This document shows, piece after piece, positions 29,046 through 39,659 of a stretch of DNA of 64,000 bases. Location: contig NZ_JACIBK010000002.1 of NCBI RefSeq assembly GCF_014195325.1, positions 1-64,000 on the forward strand. Direction: 5' to 3'. The position numbers and the translations under genes are program-made. The stretch's first letter is position 1. Every line of letters starts with the position of its first letter. This DNA comes from Rhizobium sp. BK650 (GTDB lineage Bacteria > Pseudomonadota > Alphaproteobacteria > Rhizobiales > Rhizobiaceae). The notes under the pieces are model-generated. The model saw nothing but the letters and a program-made list of their open reading frames with translations, was not told the origin of the DNA and did not search any database.

Positions 29046-30457
29046 AGTTTGTAGGCCTTCTTCGCATTGTCATAGGAAAGTTCGCGCGCGACGATCTCGG
29101 CTTCCTTTTTGGAAATCCGATGCTCGACCGCCAGCTGTGCCAGGAAACGGCAAATCTCGCGGCGCCAGACGTCGTGGCGGGCGGGAATCGATAGCAGGGC
29201 ACGGGTATCGTCGTTGAAGCCGGCGAGGTTGGCGAAACCGGCCGTCTCCACGACCTGATCGAGATAACGGCGGATGCCGAGCGGGCTGTCATGGAACCAC
29301 CAGGGTGGCCCGATCATCAGGCAGGCCCAGTGGCCGGCCATTGGCGCCAGCTCGCGGGCATAGGTCGTCTCGTCAAGCGTGAAGAGCAGGATACGCAGAT
29401 CAGGCGCATGACCGTACTTCGACAGCAACGCATTGAGGCCGCCGACCCAGTCTGTTCGCGTCGGAATATCGGCGCCCATATTCGGTCCGCGCGTTTCGAA
29501 AAGGGCACGGTCGGTATTACGGCGCGAGCCGGCATGGATCTGCATCACCATGCCGTCTTCGGCAGAAAGGCCGGCCATCTCCGTCATCATCTGCCCGCGG
29601 AAAAGTTCCGCGTCTTCGGCTGAAAGCGGCCCCTTCAGTGCCTTTTCAAGCAGTGCCTGCTTTTCAGCAAGCGGCAGGTCGGCGGTAAAGGCACTCGGCA
29701 CCCCGTGGTCCGTCGCCGTCGCGCCGAATTGACGGAAATAGGCGCGCCGCTTGCGATGAGCTTCAATCAGGCCGCCCCATTTGGTAATATCGCAGGTGGT
29801 GATCTCTCCAAGCTTGATCAGATTGTCGCGGAAGCCGAGTGCGTCGGGATCGGTGACGCTGTCAGGCCGGTAGGTCGTGCGGACTTTGCCGATCCAGCCG
29901 TCCGCAGCCATCTTCTGATGGTGCGGCAGCGGATCGAGCGCACCTTCCGTCGTGGCGATCGTTTCGATGCCGAAGCGCTGATGCAGAGCCCGCGGCCGGA
30001 ACTCCAGAAGCCTGAGCTGTGCGTTGATGTGGTCGTAGAGCGCGTCGGCATTCTCAGCCGTCAGCGGTTCGGTGCATCCGAGCACGGCCGACATGGCATG
30101 ATCGACCCAGAGGCTCGAAGGCGTTCCGCGGAAAAGGTGATACTGGGCGGCAAAAGCACGCCAGATATCGCGGCCGCTGGAAACCGACTTGCCGTCGAGA
30201 CGCGGCACGCCGAGCTGGTCGAGTTTTGTGCCGGTGCTGTGCAGCATACGGAAGAGGTAATGGTCGGGAATAACGAGCAGCGACGAGGCGTCTTCGAAGG
30301 CCTTGTCGTCAGCGAACCAAGACGGTTCGGTATGTCCGTGCGGGCTGACGATCGGAAGCGCACGCACAGTCTCATAGAGATCGCGCGCTATTGTTCGCGT
30401 CGCCGGATCGGCGGGAAAGAGCCGGTCCGGATGAAGAAAGCCATTGCCTACATCCAT
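29042..30457 (-). CDS. uxaC: glucuronate isomerase
   Basis: A 471-residue uronate isomerase of the amidohydrolase superfamily. It converts D-glucuronate to D-fructuronate (and galacturonate to tagaturonate). It shows the N-terminal metal motif SPHGHTEPSW, the ETIATTEGALD region, and IQIHAGSRRN-like MQIHAGSRRNTD. ATG 30457 is preceded by GGGAGGAAAA. It is the first gene of the uxaC-uxuB pair. Together with the DUF2264 protein it points to use of glucuronate-containing glycans. Confidence 0.93.
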   Translation of the reverse strand: MDVGNGFLHPDRLFPADPATRTIARDLYETVRALPIVSPHGHTEPSWFADDKAFEDASSLLVIPDHYLFRMLHSTGTKLDQLGVPRLDGKSVSSGRDIWRAFAAQYHLFRGTPSSLWVDHAMSAVLGCTEPLTAENADALYDHINAQLRLLEFRPRALHQRFGIETIATTEGALDPLPHHQKMAADGWIGKVRTTYRPDSVTDPDALGFRDNLIKLGEITTCDITKWGGLIEAHRKRRAYFRQFGATATDHGVPSAFTADLPLAEKQALLEKALKGPLSAEDAELFRGQMMTEMAGLSAEDGMVMQIHAGSRRNTDRALFETRGPNMGADIPTRTDWVGGLNALLSKYGHAPDLRILLFTLDETTYARELAPMAGHWACLMIGPPWWFHDSPLGIRRYLDQVVETAGFANLAGFNDDTRALLSIPARHDVWRREICRFLAQLAVEHRISKKEAEIVARELSYDNAKKAYKL

Positions 30458-30627
30458 CAGTTTTCCTCCCAGGTGGATAACGGCCTACCCCACATCCTCA
30501 GAGGCGGCAAGGGCTTTTAGTAACCAGACGGTCCACTTTCGGAATCGTTTTCGCTGTGACTCGAACCCATTGACGCTCCGGCGTATTTCGGCTTTGGAAT
30601 GGGACCGGATCTCAGGGGAGAAAGCCG

Positions 30628-30837
30628 ATGTCCGACGAGGCAGCCCGCATCACAAGACTCGAGGAAATGCTGGCCCATCAGGCAAAGACGATCGACGAGC
30701 TTTCCGATCAACTTGCCGAGCAATGGAAGGTCATGGAGCAGACTCGCGCCAAACTTGACCGATTGACGGAGCGCTTCTTGAGTCTGGAGGAACAATCGCT
30801 GGAAGCGCCGGCGATCACCAAACCGCCGCACTACTGA
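30628..30837 (+). CDS. slyX: SlyX family protein
   Basis: A 69-residue protein that is almost entirely a coiled coil: RITRLEEMLAHQAKTIDEL followed by SDQLAEQWKVMEQTRAKLDRLTERFLSLEEQ, ending with the typical KPPHY tail of SlyX. The molecular role of SlyX is unclear. ATG 30628 has GGGGAG upstream. It stands alone before the RNase D gene. Confidence 0.88.
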   Translation: MSDEAARITRLEEMLAHQAKTIDELSDQLAEQWKVMEQTRAKLDRLTERFLSLEEQSLEAPAITKPPHY

Positions 30838-30940
30838 GCGGCTATGTCGCACCCGAAGGCGGCCTGCAGCAGGAAAGCGGTTTCGCGCTTTCGCCCTTTG
30901 CGATATAGCCGGAAAGACGAAGCTGAACGAGAGACATCCC

Positions 30941-31567
30941 ATGGCGGCCACTATCCGTTATCACCAGGGCGATATTTCCGCGGCGGATGCCGCCCGTTAC
31001 ACCGGTGCGATCGCGATCGATACCGAAACGCTGGGCCTCGTGCCGCGCCGGGACCGCCTCTGCGTCGTGCAGCTCTCGCCAGGTGACGGCTCTGCTGATG
31101 TGATCCGCATCGCGGCCGGTCAGAAACAAGCGCCGAATCTCATTGCGCTGCTTGCAGATCCGTCGCGCCAGAAGATCTTCCACTACGGTCGCTTCGATAT
31201 CGCTGTGCTCTTCCATACCTTCGGTGTCACCACCACGCCGGTCTTCTGCACGAAGATCGCCTCCCGTCTGACCCGCACCTACACGGATCGTCACGGCCTT
31301 AAGGATATTCTCAAGGAAATGCTCGAGGTCGATATCTCAAAAGCCCAGCAATCTTCCGATTGGGCTGCCGAAACACTCTCGCAGGCGCAGCTCGAGTACG
31401 CCGCCTCCGACGTGCTTTACCTCCACGCGCTGCGCAACAAGCTGAATGAGCGCCTTGTCCGAGATGGCCGCCTGGAACACGCGACGGCCTGCTTCGAATT
31501 TCTGCCGACGCGCGCCAAGCTCGACCTTCTCGGCTGGGAAGAGGCAGACATCTTCGCCCATAGCTGA
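30941..31567 (+). CDS. ribonuclease D-family 3'-5' exonuclease (short form)
   Basis: A 208-residue DEDD exonuclease consisting of the catalytic domain only. ExoI is IAIDTETLGL (Asp, Glu). ExoII is HYGRFDIAVLFHTFG (Asp). ExoIII is QLEYAASDVLYLHAL (Tyr and Asp, DEDDy type). It lacks the HRDC domains of E. coli RNase D, as usual for the short alphaproteobacterial form. It probably trims structured RNAs or tRNA 3' ends. A hairpin at 31723-31749 may end transcription. Confidence 0.9.
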   Translation: MAATIRYHQGDISAADAARYTGAIAIDTETLGLVPRRDRLCVVQLSPGDGSADVIRIAAGQKQAPNLIALLADPSRQKIFHYGRFDIAVLFHTFGVTTTPVFCTKIASRLTRTYTDRHGLKDILKEMLEVDISKAQQSSDWAAETLSQAQLEYAASDVLYLHALRNKLNERLVRDGRLEHATACFEFLPTRAKLDLLGWEEADIFAHS

Positions 31568-31722
31568 CATCGGCCCCTTATCCGACATGCACCTGCGGCC
31601 CTAGACTGGTGTCTGCGGCCATTAGGCGTTCGTTAAGACATTTTCAGTAACATTATCTTCAATTTTTATGCATTCGACGGTGCAACACGCGCCGATGCGG
31701 ACAGGAGGATCTGCCGGGATGC

Positions 31723-31749
31723 AAGAGACCGGATGAGCGCGGTCTCTTT
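31723..31749 (+). terminator. probable terminator behind the RNase D gene
   Basis: AAGAGACC (31723-31730) and GGTCTCTT (31741-31748) form an 8-bp stem with a 10-base loop followed by TTG. It lies in the 218-bp gap before the next gene. Confidence 0.55.
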
Positions 31750-31792
31750 GTAGAACCTGCTTTCATAGCCACTTTGCGAAAGGAGCATGCCT

Positions 31793-33316
31793 GTGTTGTC
31801 TCCCATTCGTTCAGCGTCCAATGCAAGCCTTTCTTCTCAGGGTCAGACGGCGGCAATCGTTGCCGGTGGCCTTAGCCGTTCGGTGGTCGCCCCCACCCCG
31901 GTGAACGCAGTTGAAGCAGCCGATCTGAATTCCGCGATTGCCGGCAAGCTAAATATTCTGCTCATCGCCGCGCGTCAGCGCATGATTGAAGCACTTCTCG
32001 ACATCATCAATGCAACGGGACGTACCATCACGTTGCAGCGCGGCGAAGGTGAATCCGACCAGGCCTTTTCGATCCGCGTCGCTGATGCCATCCGTCGCAT
32101 GCCCGACGCCGAGATCGATGCGGTCGAACGCCAGCTCTCCGATGACGGGCATGGCCTGCCGCTGAGGATGATCGCCGCGGCGCTCAAGGAACCAACCGGT
32201 CCGGAGGCTGCCCGCGTCATTGCCTATCTTGAGATTGTCAACTACAAGGAGAGGGATCTCGCAGCCCGCGCTGTAGTCCGCTCTTATCGCCAGAACGACG
32301 CCGCGCCGCTGCCGCGCGCCGAACCGCGGCCGGAAATCAAGCTTCAGGGAGAAAACCTGCCCGCTATACGTCAGCCCGCAGCAAAACCGGCCGAAAATGC
32401 AGCGATGCCTGCTGCCGAAGAAATCGTTCCAGCCGAAGCAGCTGTCGTCGTGACGATCGACCCCGATGTGGAGGCCCCGGAAGCCGATAGTCGATCCGCG
32501 ACAGCGGCGCATGACGTTTCATTGCAGATAGCCGTGCCGAGAGAGACGGAAGAAGTTCAGACTGAAGCGGCAGGGCAGGTGGCCGAGCCGGAACGGGCCC
32601 GACCCGCCACAAAGCAGCAGACAATCTCCGCCAAGGCTGATCCGGTTATCCCGCGCAGCTGGACCGGTATCGCCAGCTCCATGACCGAGCAGGTTTCGCA
32701 AAAGATCGCAACGGTCATCCGCGAGCAGGAGGCTACTGTCCTGCTGACGGATATGCCTGTCGAAGCTGCCGTCGAAATCGATGCTATGCTGGACGAGGCC
32801 GTTATCAGCGACGCGACGGAGAGCCTGGTTCGCACAAGCCGGGAGGATGTGATCGAACCCGCATCGGCCCAGGCCGTCCAAGCTTCCAGCCCGTCCCAGG
32901 CGGAGCTCGAAACAGCCGCCCAGACGACGCGTCCTCCCAGGGACATTGCCGCTCAGCCGCAGCCGGTTCCTCCCTCGGCGGTCGAGATACCCTCATACAT
33001 TCCGCTCGCAGCACGTATGCCGGATGGTCTGCCCTACGCCCAGACGCCGTACCAGTTCGCTCGTGACGAATATAAGGCGGCCAAGGCCGATGAGCCGCCT
33101 CATCGCCATCACGAAAATGGCGACTCTCAGGATCAGCAGCAACAGCAGCAGGCACAATCCGGTCAGGGCGGCGAGGAGCAGCAGGCGGGGGAGGGCGAAG
33201 CCCCGCGTGATGAGCGGCGCCAGCCGAAGATGTTCGATCCCGATGCGTCGACCGCACCGGCAACAGTCGCCGACCCGGTCTATGCCCTCTACCAGCGCAT
33301 GGTCGGCTGGGAATAA
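31793..33316 (+). CDS. Ala/Pro/Gln-rich protein of unknown function
   Basis: About 507 residues. No known catalytic motif is visible. Residues ~40-170 look folded (IAGKLNILLIAARQRMIEALLDIINATGRTITLQ…RMPDAEIDAVERQLSD). The rest is low-complexity, rich in Ala, Pro, Glu and Gln, including a poly-Gln stretch near the C-terminus (DQQQQQQAQ), and it ends with ADPVYALYQRMVGWE. No signal peptide or membrane span is seen. AGGAG at 31781-31785 suits GTG 31793 better than ATG 31787. The function is unknown; the composition is like that of flagellar hook-length or scaffold-type proteins, but I have no specific support for that. Confidence 0.7.
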   Translation: MLSPIRSASNASLSSQGQTAAIVAGGLSRSVVAPTPVNAVEAADLNSAIAGKLNILLIAARQRMIEALLDIINATGRTITLQRGEGESDQAFSIRVADAIRRMPDAEIDAVERQLSDDGHGLPLRMIAAALKEPTGPEAARVIAYLEIVNYKERDLAARAVVRSYRQNDAAPLPRAEPRPEIKLQGENLPAIRQPAAKPAENAAMPAAEEIVPAEAAVVVTIDPDVEAPEADSRSATAAHDVSLQIAVPRETEEVQTEAAGQVAEPERARPATKQQTISAKADPVIPRSWTGIASSMTEQVSQKIATVIREQEATVLLTDMPVEAAVEIDAMLDEAVISDATESLVRTSREDVIEPASAQAVQASSPSQAELETAAQTTRPPRDIAAQPQPVPPSAVEIPSYIPLAARMPDGLPYAQTPYQFARDEYKAAKADEPPHRHHENGDSQDQQQQQQAQSGQGGEEQQAGEGEAPRDERRQPKMFDPDASTAPATVADPVYALYQRMVGWE

Positions 33317-33350
33317 TCCGATCGGAAATTCAGAAAATCTCCCAAAACGA

Positions 33351-33382
33351 AAGAACCCGCCGAATCGCTCCGGCGGGTTCTT
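33351..33382. terminator. bidirectional rho-independent terminator before rpsA end
   Basis: AAGAACCCGCCG (33351-33362) and CGGCGGGTTCTT (33371-33382) form a perfect 12-bp stem with an 8-base loop, A-rich on one side and T-ending on the other. It serves both the upstream plus-strand gene and the convergent rpsA. Confidence 0.85.
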
Positions 33383-33406
33383 CATGTCTAAGGGATCAGC
33401 GAAGGA

Positions 33407-35110
33407 TTATTCGCCGCCGCGGTTCTTCAGAGCCGCACCCAGGATGTCGCCGAGCGAAGCACCCGAGTCGGACGAACCGAACTGAGCAACGGCTTCCTTC
33501 TCTTCCGCGATTTCCAGAGCCTTGATGGACAGCATGATCTTGCGGTCCTTCTTGGAGAAGTTGGTGACGCGAGCGTCAACCGTCTGGCCGATCGAGAAGC
33601 GTTCCGGACGCTGCTCGTCGCGATCGCGAGCGAGGTCGGCGCGACGGATGAAGGAAGTGATGTCTTCGTGGTTGACGAGCTTCACTTCGATACCGCCGTC
33701 GTTGACAGCGATGACTTCAGCCGAAACGACGGCGTTCTTGCGCAGGTCGCCGGAAGCGGCGGCTTCACCGACCGAGTCCTTGCCAAGCTGCTTGATGCCG
33801 AGCGAAATGCGCTCCTTTTCGACGTCGACGTCAAGAACGACTGCCTTGACGACGTCGCCCTTGTTGTACTCTTCGATGACCTGCTCGCCCGGACGGTTCC
33901 AGTCGAGGTCGGAGAGGTGCACCATGCCGTCGACATCGCCGTCGAGGCCGATGAACAGGCCGAATTCGGTCTTGTTCTTGACTTCGCCTTCGACTTCCGT
34001 GCCGGCCGGATGGCTGCGGGCGAATGCTGCCCACGGGTTTTCCAGCGTCTGCTTGAGGCCGAGCGAAATACGGCGCTTGGACGGATCGACTTCGAGAACG
34101 ACGACTTCGACTTCCTGGCTCGTGGACAGGATCTTGCCGGGATGGACGTTCTTCTTGGTCCAGGACATTTCCGAGATATGAATCAGGCCTTCGATGCCCG
34201 GCTCCAGCTCGACGAACGCACCGTAGTCGGTGATGTTCGTAACGGTACCGGAAATCTTCTTGCCTTCCGGATACTTGGCCTGGATGCCATCCCACGGATC
34301 GGACTCGAGCTGCTTCATGCCGAGCGAGATACGGTGGGTTTCCTGGTTGATGCGGATGATCTGAACCTTGACCTGCTGGCCGATGTTCAGGATTTCCGAC
34401 GGATGGTTCACACGGCGCCATGCCATGTCGGTGACGTGCAGCAGGCCGTCGATGCCGCCGAGGTCCACGAACGCACCGTAATCGGTGATGTTCTTGACGA
34501 CGCCGTCAACAACCTGGCCTTCTTCGAGGTTCTGAACGATTTCAGAACGCTGCTCGGCACGGGACTCTTCCAGAACCGTACGGCGCGAAACCACGATGTT
34601 GCCGCGGCGCTTGTCCATCTTGAGGATTTCGAAGGGCTGCGGGTTGTGCATCAGCGGGGTGACGTCGCGGATCGGACGGATATCGACCTGAGAACGCGGC
34701 AGGAAGGCGATCGCACCGTCGAGGTCGACCGTGAAGCCGCCCTTGACCTGGTTGAAGATAACGCCTTCGACGCGCTCGCCAGCTTCGAACTTGGCTTCGA
34801 GCTTGATCCAGCTTTCTTCGCGGCGAGCCTTCTCGCGCGACAGAACAGCTTCGCCAAGCGCGTTTTCGATGCGCTCGACGTAAACTTCGACTTCGTCGCC
34901 GACCTTCAGCGAACCGTCCTTGGCACGTGCGCCAAATTCCTTGAGCGCGATGCGGCCTTCGACCTTCAGGCCAACGTCAACAACGGCGACATCCTTTTCG
35001 ATGCCCGTGACGATACCCTTGGTAACATAGCCTTCAGCCAGATCGTTCTTGGCAAAGGACTCTTCGAGAAGGGCCGCGAAATCCTCGCGAGAGGGAGTTG
35101 CTACTGACAT
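33407..35110 (-). CDS. rpsA: 30S ribosomal protein S1
   Basis: 567 residues with six S1 RNA-binding repeats. Repeats 3-6 are easily read as VKNITDYGAFVDLGGIDGLLHVTDM, VTNITDYGAFVELEPGIEGLIHISEM, VKNKTEFGLFIGLDGDVDGMVHLSDL and a last divergent copy with VDARVTNFSKKDRKIMLSIKA. It helps bind mRNA to the ribosome and is essential. The frame is open to 35149, but AGGAGATTTT directly before ATG 35110 fixes the start. It lies downstream of cmk, the classic cmk-rpsA order. Confidence 0.97.
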   Translation of the reverse strand: MSVATPSREDFAALLEESFAKNDLAEGYVTKGIVTGIEKDVAVVDVGLKVEGRIALKEFGARAKDGSLKVGDEVEVYVERIENALGEAVLSREKARREESWIKLEAKFEAGERVEGVIFNQVKGGFTVDLDGAIAFLPRSQVDIRPIRDVTPLMHNPQPFEILKMDKRRGNIVVSRRTVLEESRAEQRSEIVQNLEEGQVVDGVVKNITDYGAFVDLGGIDGLLHVTDMAWRRVNHPSEILNIGQQVKVQIIRINQETHRISLGMKQLESDPWDGIQAKYPEGKKISGTVTNITDYGAFVELEPGIEGLIHISEMSWTKKNVHPGKILSTSQEVEVVVLEVDPSKRRISLGLKQTLENPWAAFARSHPAGTEVEGEVKNKTEFGLFIGLDGDVDGMVHLSDLDWNRPGEQVIEEYNKGDVVKAVVLDVDVEKERISLGIKQLGKDSVGEAAASGDLRKNAVVSAEVIAVNDGGIEVKLVNHEDITSFIRRADLARDRDEQRPERFSIGQTVDARVTNFSKKDRKIMLSIKALEIAEEKEAVAQFGSSDSGASLGDILGAALKNRGGE

Positions 35111-35288
35111 AAAATCTCCTGCGTGGCCTTCGATAGCTTCAAGGCTCACGTATGCGCCGGTTGGTTCGTGTTGAATGGGCCTGAACCCAGTCCGCCTTCT
35201 TTCAGGAAGGCAATCCGGCGCTTGGACGGAATTTCAGGCTTGCTTTCGCATGAGCGTCCCGCGCATGAAGCGCGGAAAATCGCTTGAG

Positions 35289-35933
35289 TTAGGCATTTCG
35301 GCTCAAGGCAGCGTCGATAATCGACTTAGCAGCTTGAAACGCGGCTTCTATACTCATTTCTGAGGTGTCAAGCAAGTGCGCATCGACTGCCGGTTTCATT
35401 GGGCTGTCCGCCCGGTTCATGTCGCGATCGTCGCGCCGTTTGACGTCTTCGAAGATCGCTTCGAAATCCGCTGATCCGCCCTTGCCGATAATCTCGTCGT
35501 AACGGCGCTTCGCACGGACTTCCGGCGACGCCGTCACATAGAGTTTCACCGGGGCATCTGGGCAAACGACGGTGCCGATATCGCGCCCATCGAGAACCGC
35601 CCCCGGCGCTTTCTCGGAAAACCGCCGCTGCGCCTCGACCAGCGCCCGGCGAACCGCCGGCATCACGGCAATCTTCGAGGCGGCTTCACCGATCTCGTGT
35701 CTCGACAATATATCGCGATCCAGACCTGCCAGTTCAACCTCGCGCGCCATCTTTTCAGCCACCACTTCATCGTCGAGCGGCAGTCCCGCATCGATCAGCG
35801 CCTTGGCCGTTGCCCGATAGGTGAGGCCGGTGTCGAGGTGATGGAAGCCGTATTGCTCAGCGATCTCTCGCGAAAGCGTGCCTTTACCCGCCGCGGCCGG
35901 GCCGTCGATAGCGATGACGAAGCTGTCGGTCAT
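35289..35933 (-). CDS. cmk: cytidylate kinase
   Basis: 214 residues. The P-loop is [18 protein letters not shown], with [11 protein letters not shown] and [29 protein letters not shown] as further signatures of CMP kinase, which phosphorylates CMP/dCMP with ATP. The upstream frame to 36029 is not conserved-looking; ATG 35933 begins [11 protein letters not shown]. The order aroA-cmk-rpsA on the minus strand is typical of proteobacteria. Confidence 0.95.
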   Translation of the reverse strand: MTDSFVIAIDGPAAAGKGTLSREIAEQYGFHHLDTGLTYRATAKALIDAGLPLDDEVVAEKMAREVELAGLDRDILSRHEIGEAASKIAVMPAVRRALVEAQRRFSEKAPGAVLDGRDIGTVVCPDAPVKLYVTASPEVRAKRRYDEIIGKGGSADFEAIFEDVKRRDDRDMNRADSPMKPAVDAHLLDTSEMSIEAAFQAAKSIIDAALSRNA

Positions 35934-36117
35934 GAAATCATCCCGTGCCGAGGCCGCCATAACGGCGTACCAGTTCCTGCATCTCCGCTTGCTCTGCCAT
36001 TTCCTCCAAGCCCTTGGCAACACCCTCAAGGTCGGAAACCGACCGGTTTTGACTCAGCAGGCTAGGCGCATGTTTACGCCGAGATCATCTTCGCCAATAT
36101 GCGCTGGCTGGTACATG

Positions 36118-37473
<1,356 letters not shown>

Positions 37474-37744
37474 TTAATCCCTGCAAAGGCGATATATTCA
37501 CGCCGCTCACAATTCAGTGCCAGCATATTCTTCCTGCAAGCTCGGCGGCAATTGCGGCTGGTTAGCACAAACCTGCCGAGCGGTCATCCGCAATGCCGGG
37601 CAAAAGCCTGATGTGCCAGATGAAGTTTAGCTTTGACACGGGAAGCCGTTGCGATTAAGGGGACCGGCTTATAAATTCCGAATAGAACGCCGGTTTGACG
37701 GCATTTGCCGAATCTCGCATTCGGCCATTCTCACGAGGCTTATA

Positions 37745-38125
37745 GTGGCGAAAGCGGAACTTGGAACCAAGCGCACCGATCCGGAAACCGGCAAGAAGTT
37801 CTACGACCTGAACCGGGACCCGATCGTTTCTCCTTACACGGGCAAGTCCTACCCTCTGTCCTTCTTTGAAGAAACTTCGGCCATCGCTGAAGTTCAGGAC
37901 GAAGATGAGGTTGCAGAGGTCGATACCGAAAACACCGAAGTCGAACTGGTTTCGCTCGAGGACGCCGATGACGGTGCGTCTGGCGACGACATCCCGGACA
38001 TCGGTGATGACGATGTCGAAATCGAAGGCGATGACGACGATACCTTCCTCGAAGCAGATGAAGATGACGAAGATGACGACATGAGCGACATCATCGGCGT
38101 CACCGGTGACGAAGACGAAGTCTGA
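37745..38125 (+). CDS. TIGR02300 family protein with acidic tail
   Basis: About 126 residues. The N-terminal ~45 residues carry the conserved block AELGTKRTDPETGKKFYDLNRDPIVSPYTGKSYP. The rest is strongly acidic (Asp/Glu runs such as GDDDDTFLEADEDDEDDD). The family is small, alphaproteobacterial and of unknown function. The frame is open from 37649, but GTG 37745 begins at the conserved N-terminus. It is followed by a terminator at 38137-38175 and then by tRNA-Ala. Confidence 0.87.
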   Translation: MAKAELGTKRTDPETGKKFYDLNRDPIVSPYTGKSYPLSFFEETSAIAEVQDEDEVAEVDTENTEVELVSLEDADDGASGDDIPDIGDDDVEIEGDDDDTFLEADEDDEDDDMSDIIGVTGDEDEV

Positions 38126-38136
38126 CAAGACGAATA

Positions 38137-38175
38137 CCGGCCCGGACGACAAAAAATTTCTGGGCCGGATTTTTT
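38137..38175 (+). terminator. rho-independent terminator
   Basis: CCGGCCC (38137-38143) pairs with GGGCCGG (38162-38168), with an 18-base loop and a downstream ATTTTTT run. It ends the TIGR02300 transcript. Confidence 0.75.
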
Positions 38176-38274
38176 AGGCTTGCTATCTGCGAAAACCGCA
38201 AGTAATAAGCCGCCACTCTGGAGGAAACGCCCTCCGGAACATCCCAGGACCGGCGCAGGCCGGACCACCCTGAT

Positions 38275-38350
<76 letters not shown>

Positions 38351-38412
38351 AATCACACGTCGATCAATTTATAGCTGGAAAATCAACCGGATAAAGCGTT
38401 ACTGCGTTTGCG

Positions 38413-38434
38413 TAAGTACCCATTTAAGTACCCA
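38413..38434 (+). repeat. paired direct repeats, candidate left arm-type integrase sites
   Basis: TAAGTACCCA occurs at 38413-38422 and again at 38425-38434, a 12-bp period. The same arrangement (GAGTACCCA / AAGTACCCA, also 12 bp apart) occurs at 53327-53347 beside the other boundary. Same orientation, same spacing and closeness to the att cores suggest arm-type binding sites of the integrase. Confidence 0.65.
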
Positions 38435-38696
38435 GCGCAGGTCCCATCGTTGGTCCCCGGCCCGAGTTGACGAATGCTCGATGCAAGCTTCAGGGTATAC
38501 CTTCGGTAAAATGCGCTTCGGCTTCGCCTATCTTCATGCGAACAAAAAGGTGTGCAACAATCCCGCTCGAAGGGGTGTGCAGGTTGACTGGCTTCCTGAA
38601 AGGCGATTCGTAGTGACTTTGGTTGCTCCGGCAGGCGCAATAATTCCTTCACCAAGGTTGGCTTGAGGGTTGGCATTACGCTCTCGGTTCCGCTAT

Positions 38697-38711
38697 GTTC
38701 TTATTTTGTTC
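38697..38711. promoter_or_regulatory. SOS (LexA) box upstream of the macro/DarT pair
   Basis: GTTCTTATTTTGTTC: a perfect match to the alphaproteobacterial LexA box GTTC-N7-GTTC. It lies 46 bp before the start codon of the macro-domain gene. Confidence 0.8.
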
Positions 38712-38756
38712 TCGTGATGGCGGGAAGCCGATAAGAAAACCAAGAGGTAAATAACT

Positions 38757-39659
38757 ATGCTGGTTTATCGACGCACCGATCTATTTTCCTCTCCGGCACA
38801 GACGCTGGTTAATACCGTCAACTGCGTCGGCGTAATGGGAAAGGGAATCGCGAAGGAGTTCAAGGACCGTGATCCCGACATGTTCGCTGCTTACAAGCGA
38901 CTATGCGACGACAAGCGTTTATCGCCGGGAAAGCTGTGGCTGTGGAGGGGGGCCAATTACTTAACACTCAATTTTCCAACTAAGATGCACTGGAGGAATC
39001 CGTCGAAGTTGGAATGGATAGAAGCCGGATTGAAGAAATTCGCTTCCTCCTATGCTGATGTCGGGATTGAGGAGATTTCGTTTCCGCGACTTGGTTGCGG
39101 CAATGGTGGCCTGAACTGGGACGATGTCCGTCCTCTTATGGAGAGATACCTCAAACCTTTGCCCATCAGCGTCTACATTCACGACTATACCGTAGACGTG
39201 GGCCTCCCTGAGCACCTGGAACACCTAGCAAAAGACCTCAAGGCTTCAACACGTGAACTGACCTTTGAGAGCTTCCTGTCAGATCTTGTAAAGGCTGTAG
39301 ATCTTTCAGGCGATAAGCTTGTTGATCTGGTGACTCACAGGCCGATGCGCGCTCATATAATTGACGACGACCTGCGAATTGACACCGACCATGCGTCTTG
39401 GACGTTCGAGCGGGACGATCTGCGGAGCGCCTGGATCAGTCTTGTTAAGGGACTCCTAACGAAAGATGAACTGAGTTGGGGAGACGAGGGGAGCCCGTTG
39501 CTCTCCTTGTTGAGCATTCTTCCGCAAGTACGACCTATCGAGATCCACCGGTCGGAAGAAGCCTCACCGGAGCTGGCGATCGAGTTAGATCCCCGCAGTC
39601 GTGGAACTGCGCAGATCCCACAGCCAAAATCCGGTCAATTGGAGATGGCATGGCACTGA
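38757..39659 (+). CDS. macro-domain protein, DarG-like ADP-ribosyl glycohydrolase antitoxin
   Basis: 300 residues. The N-terminal ~155 residues are a macro domain of the DarG type: TLVNTVNCVGVMGKGIAKEFKDRDPDMFAAYKRLC, then NFPTKMHWR and ISFPRLGCGNGGLNWDDVRPLME. DarG removes ADP-ribose from thymidine in DNA and neutralises DarT. Residues ~156-300 are a second domain of no clear family, as DarG proteins often have. ATG 38757 has AGAGGT upstream. Its 3' end overlaps the DarT-like gene by 10 bases, so the two are translationally coupled. An SOS box lies just upstream. Confidence 0.82.
   Translation: MLVYRRTDLFSSPAQTLVNTVNCVGVMGKGIAKEFKDRDPDMFAAYKRLCDDKRLSPGKLWLWRGANYLTLNFPTKMHWRNPSKLEWIEAGLKKFASSYADVGIEEISFPRLGCGNGGLNWDDVRPLMERYLKPLPISVYIHDYTVDVGLPEHLEHLAKDLKASTRELTFESFLSDLVKAVDLSGDKLVDLVTHRPMRAHIIDDDLRIDTDHASWTFERDDLRSAWISLVKGLLTKDELSWGDEGSPLLSLLSILPQVRPIEIHRSEEASPELAIELDPRSRGTAQIPQPKSGQLEMAWH

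Larger units (their letters stand above)
38352..38756. promoter_or_regulatory. left end of the island: arm-type repeats and SOS promoter, no gene
   Basis: This stretch has no convincing gene. It contains the two AGTACCCA repeats (38415-38434) and, near its right end, the LexA box at 38697-38711 that precedes the macro-domain gene. A short open frame (38481-38666) lacks coding features. Confidence 0.6.

Noticed and set aside
33668..35107. 479-codon open frame on the plus strand opposite rpsA
   Set aside because: Antisense to ribosomal protein S1; the repeated look comes from the S1 repeats.
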